Origin: Novosphingobium resinovorum | GTDB lineage: Bacteria > Pseudomonadota > Alphaproteobacteria > Sphingomonadales > Sphingomonadaceae | Direction: 5' to 3' | NCBI RefSeq assembly: GCF_027922145.1 | Contig: NZ_BSFC01000021.1 | Coordinates: 310,001-374,000, forward strand | DNA: 64,000 bases | Part shown: one piece after another, positions 1 to 9,660 of the stretch | Numbering within the stretch: the stretch's first letter is position 1 | Layout of the letters: each line of letters starts with the position of its first letter | Notes under the pieces: generated by a model | Database searches by the model: none | What the model was told of the DNA's origin: nothing | What the model saw: the letters and a program-made list of their open reading frames with translations, nothing else | Program-made: the position numbers and the translations under genes

Positions 1-2
1 TG

Positions 3-2522
3 ACGCGGGAAAACGAGCGGACAGTGCTGCGCCTGCACGACCTGACCGACGGGAGCGACCGGCCGATCCATGCCCCGCTCGATCCGGATGGGCAGTCCGG
101 CGGCTATTACGTCGACGTGATGCCGCGCATGGTGTTTTCCGCCGATGACCGCAGCATCTATCTCGGGCTCGGCGGTGGTCTGAAGCGCATCGACCTTGCT
201 GGAGGCGCACTCGTCGACATTCCGTTCGAGGCGCATGTGCGACACGAGATGCCGCCGCCGCTTCGCCGCCAGCACCGGGTCGATACCGGCCCCGTCCATG
301 TTCGCGTGATCCAGACCCCGCGCCTGTCTCCGGACGGCAGGCAGGTGGTCTTCGGCGCCGTGGGCCGTATCTATATCACAGCCAACCGCAAAGGCGCGAC
401 GCCCCGCCGCCTCGACGTCCCGGGCGCCGCATGGCAGCCGAGCTGGTCGGACGACGGGCGCTTCGTCACTTACGTCACCTGGACCGCAAAGGAAGGCGGC
501 CACGTCTGGATAGCGGCTGCGGACGGCAAGACCGCGCCGCGCCGGGTCACGACGCAGACAGCCTTCTATTCGGAACCACTGTTCCTTGCCGGCGGCAAGG
601 ACGTGGTCGCGTTCTCTGCCAGTCAGCATGACCGGCTCTACCGTTCGGCCGAAAGCCTTGGGCCGATGCCCTCGACGCTGGTGCGGATACCCGTGGACGG
701 CGGGCCGATGCACTCGCTTGGCGAGGTAGGCGCGGCGATGGACTTGCGGCGCGATCCCGATCCGGCGCGCGTGCGCTATTACGCCGATGGCTGGATTTCC
801 TCGCACGCGGTCGATGCCGAGGAACCGGCAAGGCATCTGGTCAAGCTGATCGCTCGCCCCGACAGCCAGTATTTCGACACGCCCGCCCCGCTCAAAAACG
901 CGCAGCTGAGCGCCGATGGCCGCACCGCGCTGGTGAGGCTGGCCTCGCAGCTCTACCTCGTGCCGGTGCCGCAAGCGAAGGACGACGCGGCGCCGACCAT
1001 CACCGTCACCGATGCGGCTGCGCAAGCGCGGCGTATCACTGCCATCGGCGCGGACTATATGGACTGGGCGCCCGACATGCGCTCGCTCGTGTGGTCGGTC
1101 GGCTCGACCTTGCGGCAATTGCCGGTAACCGCCGCGCAGGACGGTGCCCCTGCCGCGATCGAGAAGCGGGCGGGCGGCATCGCGATGGACGTCGTGCTCC
1201 CGCGCGACGTGCCCCGGGGCAAGCTGCTGCTGCGCGGGGCGAAGGTCATCACCATGAAGGCCGATCAGGTCATCGACGATGCCGACGTCCTGATCGTCGA
1301 CAACCGCATCGCCGGGGTCGGGCCGCGCGGCACGCTGAAGATACCCGCAGGCACGCAAGTCCGCGACATGACGGGCAAGGTCATCCTGCCCGGCTTCATC
1401 GACGCCCATGCCCACTGGTTCGAGACGCGGCGCCGCATCCTCGACATCGGGCACTGGGATTTCTCCGCCAACCTAGCCTACGGGGTGACCGCCGGGCTGG
1501 ACGTCCAGACGTTCGATCCGGACGTGTTCGGCTATGCCGACATGATCGACGCCGGTCTGATGGTGGGTGAGCGCGCGTTCTCCACCGGCGAGGGCGTGTT
1601 CCGCAACAGCCCGATGGCCAGTCGCGAAGAGGCGATCGCCACGCTGCGGCGCTATTCGGATTATTACCGCACCCCCAACATCAAGGAGTACATGGTCGGC
1701 GACCGGGCAGAGCGGCGGCACCTGATCGAAGGCGCGCAGGCGCTGGGATTGATGCCCACGACCGAAGGCGCCAGCGACTACCGGCTGGACCTGACGCAGA
1801 TGCTCGACGGCTACGCGGGCAACGAACACAGCCTGCCGATCGCGCCGCTGCATGACGACGTGAAGCAGATGCTGGTGCGATCGCGCATCTCGACGGTGCC
1901 GACGATGCTGGTGCTCTACGGCGCGCCGGGGCCGCTGGGCGCGATGGCGGCGGGTCATCAGGAGGACTTCGACGGAAAGCTGAGCCGTTTCGTTCCCGAA
2001 TTCGTCTTCGCGGGCAAGCGCGATTCGGCGCAGTGGAACCGCGCCGATGGGCAAGGCTTCGCTCTGTTCGCAAAGCAGGCGAGCGATGTCGGACAGGCGG
2101 GCGGCCTGCTGGGCGTCGGCTCGCACAGCGTCGTGCAGGGGTTGTCCTACCACTGGGAACTGGAGGCTATGGCATCGGGCGGGGCCAGCGCGGCGCAGAT
2201 CCTGCGGGCGGCGACGATCGGCTCGGCCGAGGTGATCGGCCGAGCGCTCGATCTCGGCTCGATCGAGCCGGGCAAGCTGGCCGACCTGCTGGTGCTGGAC
2301 CGCGATCCGCTGGCGGACATCCGCAACACCCGCTCGCTCTCGCTGGTGATGCAGAACGGCCGCCTCTACGAAGCCGCGACCCTCAACGAGCAGTGGCCGC
2401 GCGTGCAGAGCCGCGACGCCCAGTGGTTCGAGGGCATGTCGAAGCGCGAGGTCGCCCACGCGATCAGCACCGCGGCGGCCTTCGAGGAGAAGCAGGGCAA
2501 CGCCGCGTCGTTCGAGTACTGA
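3..2522 (+). CDS. Amidohydrolase with N-terminal TolB-like beta-propeller (5' end outside window)
   Basis: Predicted metal-dependent hydrolase, probably periplasmic in the intact form; substrate unknown. The frame is open to the first bases of the window, so the N-terminus and any signal peptide are missing; an internal GTG at 24 gives 832 residues and residue numbers here count from it. Roughly the first 390 residues carry WD40/TolB-type strand blocks such as LSPDGRQVVFG and WSDDGRFVTYV. The amidohydrolase domain begins near GKLLLRGAKVITM; the HxH metal pair is H462/H464 in GFIDAHAHW. Near the end GSHSVVQG and HWELEAM stand where many amidohydrolases have a G(T/S)D motif; I recall this as normal for the propeller-fused subfamily. 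It ends 22 bp before a REP-like palindrome. Confidence 0.85.
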   Translation, partial: TRENERTVLRLHDLTDGSDRPIHAPLDPDGQSGGYYVDVMPRMVFSADDRSIYLGLGGGLKRIDLAGGALVDIPFEAHVRHEMPPPLRRQHRVDTGPVHVRVIQTPRLSPDGRQVVFGAVGRIYITANRKGATPRRLDVPGAAWQPSWSDDGRFVTYVTWTAKEGGHVWIAAADGKTAPRRVTTQTAFYSEPLFLAGGKDVVAFSASQHDRLYRSAESLGPMPSTLVRIPVDGGPMHSLGEVGAAMDLRRDPDPARVRYYADGWISSHAVDAEEPARHLVKLIARPDSQYFDTPAPLKNAQLSADGRTALVRLASQLYLVPVPQAKDDAAPTITVTDAAAQARRITAIGADYMDWAPDMRSLVWSVGSTLRQLPVTAAQDGAPAAIEKRAGGIAMDVVLPRDVPRGKLLLRGAKVITMKADQVIDDADVLIVDNRIAGVGPRGTLKIPAGTQVRDMTGKVILPGFIDAHAHWFETRRRILDIGHWDFSANLAYGVTAGLDVQTFDPDVFGYADMIDAGLMVGERAFSTGEGVFRNSPMASREEAIATLRRYSDYYRTPNIKEYMVGDRAERRHLIEGAQALGLMPTTEGASDYRLDLTQMLDGYAGNEHSLPIAPLHDDVKQMLVRSRISTVPTMLVLYGAPGPLGAMAAGHQEDFDGKLSRFVPEFVFAGKRDSAQWNRADGQGFALFAKQASDVGQAGGLLGVGSHSVVQGLSYHWELEAMASGGASAAQILRAATIGSAEVIGRALDLGSIEPGKLADLLVLDRDPLADIRNTRSLSLVMQNGRLYEAATLNEQWPRVQSRDAQWFEGMSKREVAHAISTAAAFEEKQGNAASFEY

Positions 2523-2544
2523 CGCGGCGCGGGGCACGCAACCT

Positions 2545-2621
2545 CGTCATTGCGAGCGCAGCGAAGCAATCCAGGGCAGTCTTGAGCCGCCCTGGATTGC
2601 TTCGCTGCGCTCGCAATGACG
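2545..2621. repeat. REP-like palindrome, copy 1
   Basis: Two perfect 33-base inverted arms (2545-2577 and 2589-2621) enclose an 11-base spacer. The arm begins CGTCATTGCGAGCGCAGCGA. The same element recurs at 13952-14021 and 21559-21634. It lies between the 3' ends of convergent genes, the usual place for REP/REPIN elements. Transcribed, it would fold into a long hairpin, so it may also affect mRNA 3' ends. Confidence 0.9.
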
Positions 2622-2664
2622 AAAGGGGTGGGTGGTAAAGGCTCTTCGCGAACTGCGGGCATGA

Positions 2665-2697
2665 AAAAGGCGGCGGGTGCCAAACCCGCCGCCTTTT
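2665..2697 (-). terminator. Rho-independent terminator of the TonB receptor gene
   Basis: A 13-bp perfect stem (2665-2677 with 2685-2697) around a 7-base loop has a GC core GGCGGCGGG. On the minus strand it is followed by a T run. It lies 23 bases beyond the stop codon of the minus-strand TonB receptor; the A/T ends on both sides might also stop plus-strand transcripts. Confidence 0.85.
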
Positions 2698-2720
2698 CCG
2701 TGCGCCCTCAGGCCCCCGCG

Positions 2721-5411
2721 TCAGAACTCCAGACGCGCGCCCACTGTCATGTAGCGACCGATGACGTCGTAGTACGGCGAGAAGTTCGAGTAGAGCGGCG
2801 GGTTCTTGTCGAACAGGTTCGACACATTGCCGTAAAGCTCGAAGTGCTGGCCGTCACCGAAGGGCACCTTCTGGCTGAGCTGCAGATCGATGTAGGTATA
2901 GGCCGGGATGCGCCCGTTGGTGATCGTCGGGCGCGTACCGTCCCACAGACCCGCAGAAGTGTAGCGTGCACGCACCAGACCGCTGAAGCCGTCGCTGGCA
3001 TAGCCGACCGAGGCATTGGCGCGGATGCGCGGCACGCCGTTGACGAAGGCATAGCCTTGCGACTTCACGTAGTCGACCTTGGTGACGCCGTCGTCGGTGG
3101 TGAAGCGGTTCACCCAGGTGCCGACGAGGCGGAAGGTGACCCGCCCGTTGGCGTCGTTGTTCACCGGCATCGTATAGGCCACTTCGGCATCGATACCGTC
3201 GGACTTGAACTCCGACAGGTTGACCGAGGACGAGGCGACGCTGACGATCCTGCCGTCGCTGCCGCGCGTGATATAATCGCACAGGCTGGCGTTACCGCTG
3301 TTGCAGCGATCGACCAGAACCTGCGCGCCGATGCTGGTGATGACGTCCTTGATCGCGATATTGAAGTAGTCGATCGAGGCGGTCAGGCCGCGCAGCGGAG
3401 CGGCAGTGATGCCCGCCGTCCACGTATCCGCCTTTTCCGGGCGGAGCGAGGCATTGCCGCCGCCGTAGACCAGAATGCTGCGGCTGCCATCGCCGTTGTA
3501 CTGCGGATCGATCACGCCGACATAGCTGACCGTGCGGTTGGAGTAGAGTTCGCTGATGTTGGGCGCGCGGATGTCGCGCGAACGGGTGACGCGGCCGATG
3601 ACGCCGGGCAGGAACTCGTTCGTCGCGCCCAGCTTCCACGACCAGACGCTGCCGGTGGTGCTGTAGTCCGACACGCGCACGGCGCCGTTCAGCTCAAGCT
3701 TGCGCAGCAGCGGCACGTCGCGGATCACCGGCACGACCACTTCGCCGAACGCTTCCTTCACGTCGTACTTGCCCTGCAGCGACGTAAAGTAGAACGTCGA
3801 GAAAGCGCGGGCGGCATCCAGTTCGCCGATCGTCGAGCTGGTTTCCAGATTGCGCCCTTCCGCACCGATCGCAATCGACACGGGGCCTGCGGGCAACTCG
3901 AACGGCTCGCCGCGCAGCGAGACGCCGTAAGTGTCGAGCCGGTTCACGCTGTTGGAGCGCGGGGTGCCGGTGACGTAGTCGATCGCCTCTTGCGAGGGCG
4001 CGCCTTCGCCGAACAGGTTGAGCGGCACGCAGCCTGCCGCGCCCGAACGGCACACCGCCTGACCCGTCGCCGGATCGATCACCGCATCCACCGCATTGGC
4101 GAAGTTGCTCGCGATCAGGAAGCCGGGCGTGTCCATCTTGTTGCGGTACTGGCCGTGGCTGTAATAGGCCGTGTAGCGCCAGCGCCCGTCACCGAAGCTG
4201 CCGTCGAGGGCAAGCGTGCCCTGGATGCTGCGGCGGTCGAGGTTGATGGTGCTGTACGAAAGGTCCGCGTTATAGCGCGCCATCGTGAAGCTGCTGGCGT
4301 TCGCATCGGCAAGGATCTGCCTGACGTCGTCGTTCAGGAAGGCGTTGTCGGCCCGGATGGTCACGCTGCTGGTGTGATCGCCGAACCACGTATAGCTGTT
4401 GTAGTACCGCGAATAGCGCAGGTCAGCGCTCAGCTTGAGCGTATCGGTCAGCTCGTAAGACGCCTTGGCCATCGCCGTGTAGCGCTTCTGCGGCGTGATC
4501 AGCGGGCTGCGGTCGTCGTCGGAGGTGCTTTCGCCGCCGACCATGTTGGTGCCGACGATGGTGCCCATGTCGGGCGTGCGCAGGCTGCCATCGGGGTTGA
4601 AGCCCATGCCGCGAAGGCCTGCCGGACCCGAGGTGACATAGCCGCCGACAAGGCGCGTGGCCGAACCGACGTCCGAAGTCAGCGTGTTGTTGATGATGGC
4701 GAAGCGGCCGGTGTTCTCGCGGTCGGTCTTGCGCGGGATGCCCTTGTTGTCGAGGTATTCGCCCCCGATCACGAAGTGGCCCCGGCCTCCTGCGAAGCTG
4801 GTGCCGTACTTGCCCTCGAACTTGACTTGGCCCGCGTCACCGCGCGACGAGATGCCGCCTTCGGCACCGAGGCGCACGCCTTCGTATTCGCCGTCGACGA
4901 TCATGTTGACAACGCCCGCGACCGCGTCCGAACCCCACGCCGCCGAAGCGCCGCCGGTGACGATGTCCACGCTCTTGACCATGATCGAGGGCACGGTGTT
5001 GAGATCGTTGTCGCTGACCAGACGACGTCCGTCGACGAGGACCAGCGAGCGCGTCTCGCCAAGGCCGCGGATGTTGACCGGGAAGCGGCCCGCCTGCGCA
5101 TTGGTGCCCGAGGTCTGCGGCGACTGCGATGCCTTGAACTGCGGCAGGTCGGCCAGCGCCGCGCCGATGTTGGTGCGGCTCACGACCTGCAGGTCTTCCT
5201 GCGACATGTGCAGCAGCGGCGTCGGCGATTCGTAGCCGGGGCGGTCGATGCGCGATCCGGTGACGACGATGTCGCCCTGCGGAGATGCAGCGCTGTCGTC
5301 GCCTGACTGGGCAGCAGTCTGGGCGAGCGCCGGACCGGCCGAAATGCTCAGTGCGACAAGCGCGGTGCCCGCCAGAATCGACCGGCGGCGTGCGCGGAAA
5401 ATCTGTTCCAT
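2721..5411 (-). CDS. TonB-dependent receptor (CirA/BtuB-like)
   Basis: Outer-membrane active transporter that takes a ligand into the periplasm using TonB/ExbBD energy. The 896-residue protein starts MEQIFRARRRSILAG, with a basic N-region, a hydrophobic stretch and a signal cut near GPALAQ. The plug domain follows from GDIVVTGSRIDRPGYE, with the hallmark segments RGLGETRSLVLVDGRR and IVTGGASAAWGSDAVAGVVN. The rest is a beta-barrel ending in aromatic-terminated strands (VGARLEF). The ATG at 5411 is chosen because the signal peptide begins there and AGGGA lies upstream; the frame stays open further upstream, but that extension is not signal-like. It is divergent from the YtcJ-type amidohydrolase gene, suggesting uptake of that enzyme's substrate, which is unknown. 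Confidence 0.92.
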   Translation of the reverse strand: MEQIFRARRRSILAGTALVALSISAGPALAQTAAQSGDDSAASPQGDIVVTGSRIDRPGYESPTPLLHMSQEDLQVVSRTNIGAALADLPQFKASQSPQTSGTNAQAGRFPVNIRGLGETRSLVLVDGRRLVSDNDLNTVPSIMVKSVDIVTGGASAAWGSDAVAGVVNMIVDGEYEGVRLGAEGGISSRGDAGQVKFEGKYGTSFAGGRGHFVIGGEYLDNKGIPRKTDRENTGRFAIINNTLTSDVGSATRLVGGYVTSGPAGLRGMGFNPDGSLRTPDMGTIVGTNMVGGESTSDDDRSPLITPQKRYTAMAKASYELTDTLKLSADLRYSRYYNSYTWFGDHTSSVTIRADNAFLNDDVRQILADANASSFTMARYNADLSYSTINLDRRSIQGTLALDGSFGDGRWRYTAYYSHGQYRNKMDTPGFLIASNFANAVDAVIDPATGQAVCRSGAAGCVPLNLFGEGAPSQEAIDYVTGTPRSNSVNRLDTYGVSLRGEPFELPAGPVSIAIGAEGRNLETSSTIGELDAARAFSTFYFTSLQGKYDVKEAFGEVVVPVIRDVPLLRKLELNGAVRVSDYSTTGSVWSWKLGATNEFLPGVIGRVTRSRDIRAPNISELYSNRTVSYVGVIDPQYNGDGSRSILVYGGGNASLRPEKADTWTAGITAAPLRGLTASIDYFNIAIKDVITSIGAQVLVDRCNSGNASLCDYITRGSDGRIVSVASSSVNLSEFKSDGIDAEVAYTMPVNNDANGRVTFRLVGTWVNRFTTDDGVTKVDYVKSQGYAFVNGVPRIRANASVGYASDGFSGLVRARYTSAGLWDGTRPTITNGRIPAYTYIDLQLSQKVPFGDGQHFELYGNVSNLFDKNPPLYSNFSPYYDVIGRYMTVGARLEF

Positions 5412-5538
5412 CAATGTATCCCTGTTCGCGGTCGCCCTCGGGGACGATCTGACAATGCTACGAGGCTGGGCCTCGCGGCTGAAAATGGGTGAAGCGCATG
5501 CGCGGTCCGGGAGGAACATCCACTTTGAGGAAGTCGAG

Positions 5539-5600
5539 GGGACCAATGCCCGGCAGCGATGCGGGGACCAGTGGAAGGGGCCAGCCCGCGCATTGGTCCC
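5539..5600. promoter_or_regulatory. Widely spaced inverted repeat in divergent promoter region
   Basis: GGGACCAATGC at 5539-5549 is repeated in perfect inverted form at 5590-5600, 40 bases apart, between the divergent TonB receptor (start 5411) and amidohydrolase (start 5697) genes. A third partial match, GGGGACCA, sits between them at 5562-5569. This could be a looping operator pair for an unidentified regulator; no regulator gene is adjacent. Confidence 0.4.
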
Positions 5601-5696
5601 TTGGTCGTGTGTGGTATTGGATGTTGGCGGGACCGGGCGTGCAGGCGAATGGGGCATCTGCACGCACAGGCAACACGCACAGGCAAGGGGAGCGTC

Positions 5697-7388
5697 ATGT
5701 TCGATCGTCGTCGATTTCTGGGTTCGGGCGCGGCTCTGCTGGGGTCAGCCGCGTTCGCGCGCCATGCCTTCGCTGCCGGTGCCGCACGCAATGCCGGGCA
5801 GCTCGACGTCGCGCTGGTCGGCGGTTCGGTCTGGACCGGGGGCGCGGGCGGGCGCTCCGACGCCATCGGCATTGTCGGAGACCGCATCGTCGCGGTGGGA
5901 GCCGACGCGGTCAGGGCACGCATGGCGCGCTCGACGCGGGTGATCGACCTCAACGGCGCCTTCGCCCTGCCGGCGTTCACCGACAATCACACCCACTTCC
6001 TTATGGGCTCCAACGCCCTCACCCGGCCGGACCTGCTCAGCGTGAAGGATCGCGCCGAGTTCGTCGCCCGGATCGCTGCCGCCGTGAAGGCCGCGCCCGG
6101 CCAGTGGCTACTTGGCGGATCGTGGGACGAACAGCGCCTCGGCGGTCAGCTTCCCACGCGCGAATGGATCGATGCGGTCAGCCCGGATACGCCCATCGCG
6201 GTGCCCCGCACCGACCTGCACAGCTACTTGTGCAACTCGATGGCACTGAGGCTGGCAGGCATCACCCGTGACACGCCGGACCCGGAAGGCGGCGTGATCG
6301 TGCGCGACGCGAAGGGTGAGCCGACCGGCGTGGTCAAGGACAACGCCAAGGCGCTGGTGAACCGCGTGATCCCGCCGCTGACGCCCGAGCAGGTCGAAGC
6401 CTCGCTGCGCGGCGGCATCGCCCACGGCCTGAAGCACGGCTTCGCGCAGGTCCACGTACCCGATCCCTTCGACTGGGACTGTTTCGAGGGCCTGCGCCGC
6501 CTGCGCGCCAAGGGCGAGACGGACATGCGCTTCTACAGCTTCGTGCCGCTGCGTGACTGGGAGAAGATGGCGGCGCTGGTGAAGGACGAAGGGCGCGGCG
6601 ACGACTGGCTGCGCTGGGGCGCCGTCAAGGCGCTGGTGGACGGCTCGCTCGGCGCGCGTACGGCGCTGTTCCACGATCCCTACACCGACGACCCGCACAC
6701 CCGCGGCGTGCGCGCGATGCCGCTGGCCGAACTGCGCGAGAAGGTGATCGCAGCCGACCGCGCCGGCCTGCACGTTACCGTCCATGCCATCGGCGACGAG
6801 GCGAACGACGATATCCTCGACGTCTATGCCGAGACCGAGCGCCTGAACGGCAAGCGCGATCGCCGCTTCCGGGTGGAGCACGCCCAGCACATCGCGCCCA
6901 CCACGATCCCGCGCTTCGCGAAGCAGAACGTGATCGCCTCGGTCCAGCCCTATCACGCGGTCGATGACGGCCGCTGGGCGGTCAAGCGTATCGGCGAGAA
7001 GCGGTTGAACGGCACCTACGCCTTCCGCTCTCTGATGCGCAGCGGCGCGACGGTGACGTTCGGCTCGGACTGGCCGGTAGCGCCGCTTAGCGCGATGGAG
7101 GGCATCTATGCCGCCGTCATGCGCGAGACCATCGACGGCGCGAACCCGCAAGGCTGGCTGCCCGATCAGAAAGTGACGGTGGAGCAGTCGCTGCACGCCT
7201 ACACGGTGGCCAATGCTTATGCGGGCTTCCAGGAGGACCGGCTGGGCCGGATCGCGCCCGGTTTCCTCGCCGACATTGCCGTGCTCGACGCCGACCCGAC
7301 TGCGATCGATCCGGAAAAGCTGCCCAAGGTCGAGGTGCTGCGCACCTTCGTGGGCGGCCGCGAGCGCTTCACGGCGGCTTCGGCATGA
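5697..7388 (+). CDS. Tat-exported YtcJ-type amidohydrolase
   Basis: Predicted metal-dependent amidohydrolase of the YtcJ / N-substituted formamide deformylase group; substrate unknown. The 563-residue protein starts MFDRRRFLGSGAALLG, a twin-arginine signal with a cut near FAAGA, so it should work folded in the periplasm. Metal ligands are visible: H98/H100 in DNHTHF, the VDGSLGARTA block, HAIGDEAN, and D458 in GSDWPVAP. The start at 5697 has AGGGGAG just upstream and gives the Tat signal; the longer open frame to 5559 is rejected. Its stop overlaps the next start by 4 bases (ATGA), so the two are translationally coupled. It is divergent from a TonB receptor gene. Confidence 0.88.
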   Translation: MFDRRRFLGSGAALLGSAAFARHAFAAGAARNAGQLDVALVGGSVWTGGAGGRSDAIGIVGDRIVAVGADAVRARMARSTRVIDLNGAFALPAFTDNHTHFLMGSNALTRPDLLSVKDRAEFVARIAAAVKAAPGQWLLGGSWDEQRLGGQLPTREWIDAVSPDTPIAVPRTDLHSYLCNSMALRLAGITRDTPDPEGGVIVRDAKGEPTGVVKDNAKALVNRVIPPLTPEQVEASLRGGIAHGLKHGFAQVHVPDPFDWDCFEGLRRLRAKGETDMRFYSFVPLRDWEKMAALVKDEGRGDDWLRWGAVKALVDGSLGARTALFHDPYTDDPHTRGVRAMPLAELREKVIAADRAGLHVTVHAIGDEANDDILDVYAETERLNGKRDRRFRVEHAQHIAPTTIPRFAKQNVIASVQPYHAVDDGRWAVKRIGEKRLNGTYAFRSLMRSGATVTFGSDWPVAPLSAMEGIYAAVMRETIDGANPQGWLPDQKVTVEQSLHAYTVANAYAGFQEDRLGRIAPGFLADIAVLDADPTAIDPEKLPKVEVLRTFVGGRERFTAASA

Positions 7389-7978
7389 CCGCCTGGTCCC
7401 CGCGAAACGCCGCCGAAGTGGCGGCCCTCGTCGCTCATCATCCCCTTGCATGGGTGGTTTCCGGAGCGCCCTCGTTCCATGCGACGCCGCTGCCGCTGGT
7501 CGCCGATCTCGACGACGAGGGCGGCGTCGCGGCCCTTGTCGGCCACTTCGCGCTGCGCAACCCGCAAGTCGAGGCGCTGAAGGCACACCCCCGCGCGCTG
7601 GTGCTGTTCCAGGGGGCGGAAGGCTACATCTCCCCCGAACTGGTCACCCAGCCGCAATGGGCACCGACATGGAACTATGCGGTCGCCCGGCTCGAGGTGG
7701 AAGTGGAATTCGCGGCCGACCAGAACGGCGAGGCGCTCGACCGCCTGATCGCGCACATGGAAGGTGATCGCCCGGACCGCTGGACCGTGGCCGCCATGGG
7801 CGAACGCTACGAGCCGATGAGCCGCCACATCATCGCCTTCAGGGCCAGGGTGTTGTCGTGCGACGCGACGTTCAAGCTGGGTCAGGACGAGCGGCCGGAG
7901 AGCCTGGCACAGATCCTCGCGGGGCATGCCGACCCGGAATTGACGGCAGCGATGCGCGAAGCCAACGAGCCTCGTTAA
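7385..7978 (+). CDS. PaiB-type FMN-binding split-barrel protein
   Basis: 197-residue protein of the PaiB family (FMN_bind_2), named after a Bacillus negative transcriptional regulator; most members are probably flavin-binding enzymes of unknown substrate. The family's order is visible: an N-terminal LVAHHPLAWVVSG strand pair, GHFALRNPQ, LVLFQGAEGYISPEL, then PTWNYAVARLEVEVE. It overlaps the amidohydrolase gene by 4 bases and is likely co-transcribed with it, so a role in that pathway is more likely than global regulation. It converges on a MocR regulator whose stop lies 10 bp away. Confidence 0.8.
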   Translation: MTAWSPRNAAEVAALVAHHPLAWVVSGAPSFHATPLPLVADLDDEGGVAALVGHFALRNPQVEALKAHPRALVLFQGAEGYISPELVTQPQWAPTWNYAVARLEVEVEFAADQNGEALDRLIAHMEGDRPDRWTVAAMGERYEPMSRHIIAFRARVLSCDATFKLGQDERPESLAQILAGHADPELTAAMREANEPR

Positions 7979-7988
7979 TCCAGCAGGG

Positions 7989-9449
7989 TCAATCCAGTAA
8001 CTGGCGCAGCGCTTCCAGCGCCCCGCGCGCTTCGCGTTCGTCGAGGCTGGCAAAGCCGATCCGTAATCCGCGCGGCGCGTCCGCGCGGGTCTGGAACGAG
8101 CGCGACGAAGCGAAGCGCAGGCCCGCGCCCGCCGCCCCGGCCTCGATCCGGTCGAGAATTTCGTCGGATGCAAAACGTAGCCAGAACGCGAGGCCGCCCG
8201 GCGGCATCTCGTACTTCACCCTGTCACCGAGCGTGTCGTCGAGCACCTGCGCGAAGGCGGTGCGGCGTCCGGCGTAGATCTGGCGCACCTTGCGGGCATG
8301 GCGGCTGAGTTCGCCGCTGTCGATCAGTTCGGCGGCGGCATGCTCGGTCAGCGTATTGCCCATGCCGTCGACCAGCGAGACGATGTGCGCCAGCGCCTCG
8401 ATCACTTCGACCGGCGCGGCGATATAGCCGATGCGCAGGGCGGGCAGCAGCAGCTTGGATAGCGATCCGGCGTAGATCACCCGTCCGGGCGCATAAGCCG
8501 CCATCGGCAGCAGCGGCTGCGAGGCGAAATGGAACTCGTGATCGTAATCGTCCTCGATCACCGCGAAGCCGAACTGGCGCGCAAGGTCGAGCAGGCGCAG
8601 GCGTCGCTCGGGCCGCAGCGCGACCGTGGTAGGAAACTGGTGGTGCGGCGTCACGAACACCGCCGCCACCCGGTTGCGGCGGCAGGCGGCTTCCACGTCT
8701 TCAAGGCAAATGCCATCATGGTCGAGCCCGACGGGCACGATCTTCGCCCCGCGCGCAGCGAAGGCAGCGACGGCAGGTTCGTACGTCAGTTCCTCGACGA
8801 TCACCGCGTCGCCGGGCCGGATGAGCAGGCTGGCGGCGAGGAAGATGCTGTTCTGGCTGCCGCGCGTAATGCAGATGTTGTCCGCCGTCACCGGCAGGCC
8901 GCGCTGGCTCTTGAGCATTGCCGCCACACTCTTACGCAGGGCCGGGGCGCCGCGCGGATCGCGGTACTGCAAGCCGTTGGCCCGCGTGAGCCGCTGGGCG
9001 GCGCCGCGATAGGCGCGGGACAGCAATTCCACCGGGAACAACCGCCCGTCCGGTGCCCCCTCGTCGAGCTTGACGCCCCGCCCCTCCGGCAGCGCCAGCG
9101 GGTGCTCGGGCCCGGGGATGAAGCGATACTCGGCCTGGCCGGATGCCTCGGACCCTTCCGGAGCCACGGTGCCCGCAGGATCGGGAAGCGCGGTCGAGAC
9201 CATCGTGCCGCGCGTGCCTGCCGACGACAGCCACCCTTGTGCGATAAGATCCTCGTAGGCGAGAACCACCGTCTTGCGGTTGACGCCGAGCCCTGCCGCG
9301 AGTTCACGGCTGCTCGGCAGGTAGCTGCCGGAAGTCAGCCGCCCGCTTTCGATGTCGCGGATCACCGCCTGGATGATCTGCATGTAGACAGGCTCGGAAC
9401 GCGCAGCGTCGATGCGCTGGCTGAGACTGATCTGCCAGGGACGCAACAT
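7989..9449 (-). CDS. MocR/PdxR-type GntR-aminotransferase fusion regulator
   Basis: Transcription factor with a GntR winged helix joined to a PLP-dependent aminotransferase-like domain; such proteins sense PLP or amino compounds. The wHTH occupies about residues 18-85 (SEPVYMQIIQAVIRDIESGR, then PSSRELAAGLGVNRKTVV). The aminotransferase part contains EDDYDHEF and the PLP lysine K332 in GSLSKLLLPALRIGY. Length is 486 residues, normal for the family. No PLP-synthesis gene is adjacent, so a pdxR role cannot be claimed. It is read toward the PaiB gene; the 210 bp upstream hold its promoter, with nothing else evident. Confidence 0.88.
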   Translation of the reverse strand: MLRPWQISLSQRIDAARSEPVYMQIIQAVIRDIESGRLTSGSYLPSSRELAAGLGVNRKTVVLAYEDLIAQGWLSSAGTRGTMVSTALPDPAGTVAPEGSEASGQAEYRFIPGPEHPLALPEGRGVKLDEGAPDGRLFPVELLSRAYRGAAQRLTRANGLQYRDPRGAPALRKSVAAMLKSQRGLPVTADNICITRGSQNSIFLAASLLIRPGDAVIVEELTYEPAVAAFAARGAKIVPVGLDHDGICLEDVEAACRRNRVAAVFVTPHHQFPTTVALRPERRLRLLDLARQFGFAVIEDDYDHEFHFASQPLLPMAAYAPGRVIYAGSLSKLLLPALRIGYIAAPVEVIEALAHIVSLVDGMGNTLTEHAAAELIDSGELSRHARKVRQIYAGRRTAFAQVLDDTLGDRVKYEMPPGGLAFWLRFASDEILDRIEAGAAGAGLRFASSRSFQTRADAPRGLRIGFASLDEREARGALEALRQLLD

Positions 9450-9660
9450 GGCTCAGCGGCCTCCATGCGAACTGTCGTTCATCACGGCGGATTAGCCAGG
9501 CGGAAGGGGCCATGGCAACCATCCCGTCGCCCCTCCTCCCCAGCACAAACGTATGCATCGTTCGCTAGAGGCACATTTCGGCCCGGCATCGCTCCATAGC
9601 GGGCCATGGCGATGTTCCTTGCAGGGATCGAAGCCGACAGCTTGAACCTGCGCGGGACGT

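Noticed and set aside
2616..5306. Long open frame on the plus strand (about 900 codons) opposite the TonB receptor
   Set aside because: It is the antisense shadow of a real receptor gene in high-GC DNA: composition is dominated by Arg, Ala and Val, and no domain, signal or ribosome site is seen.
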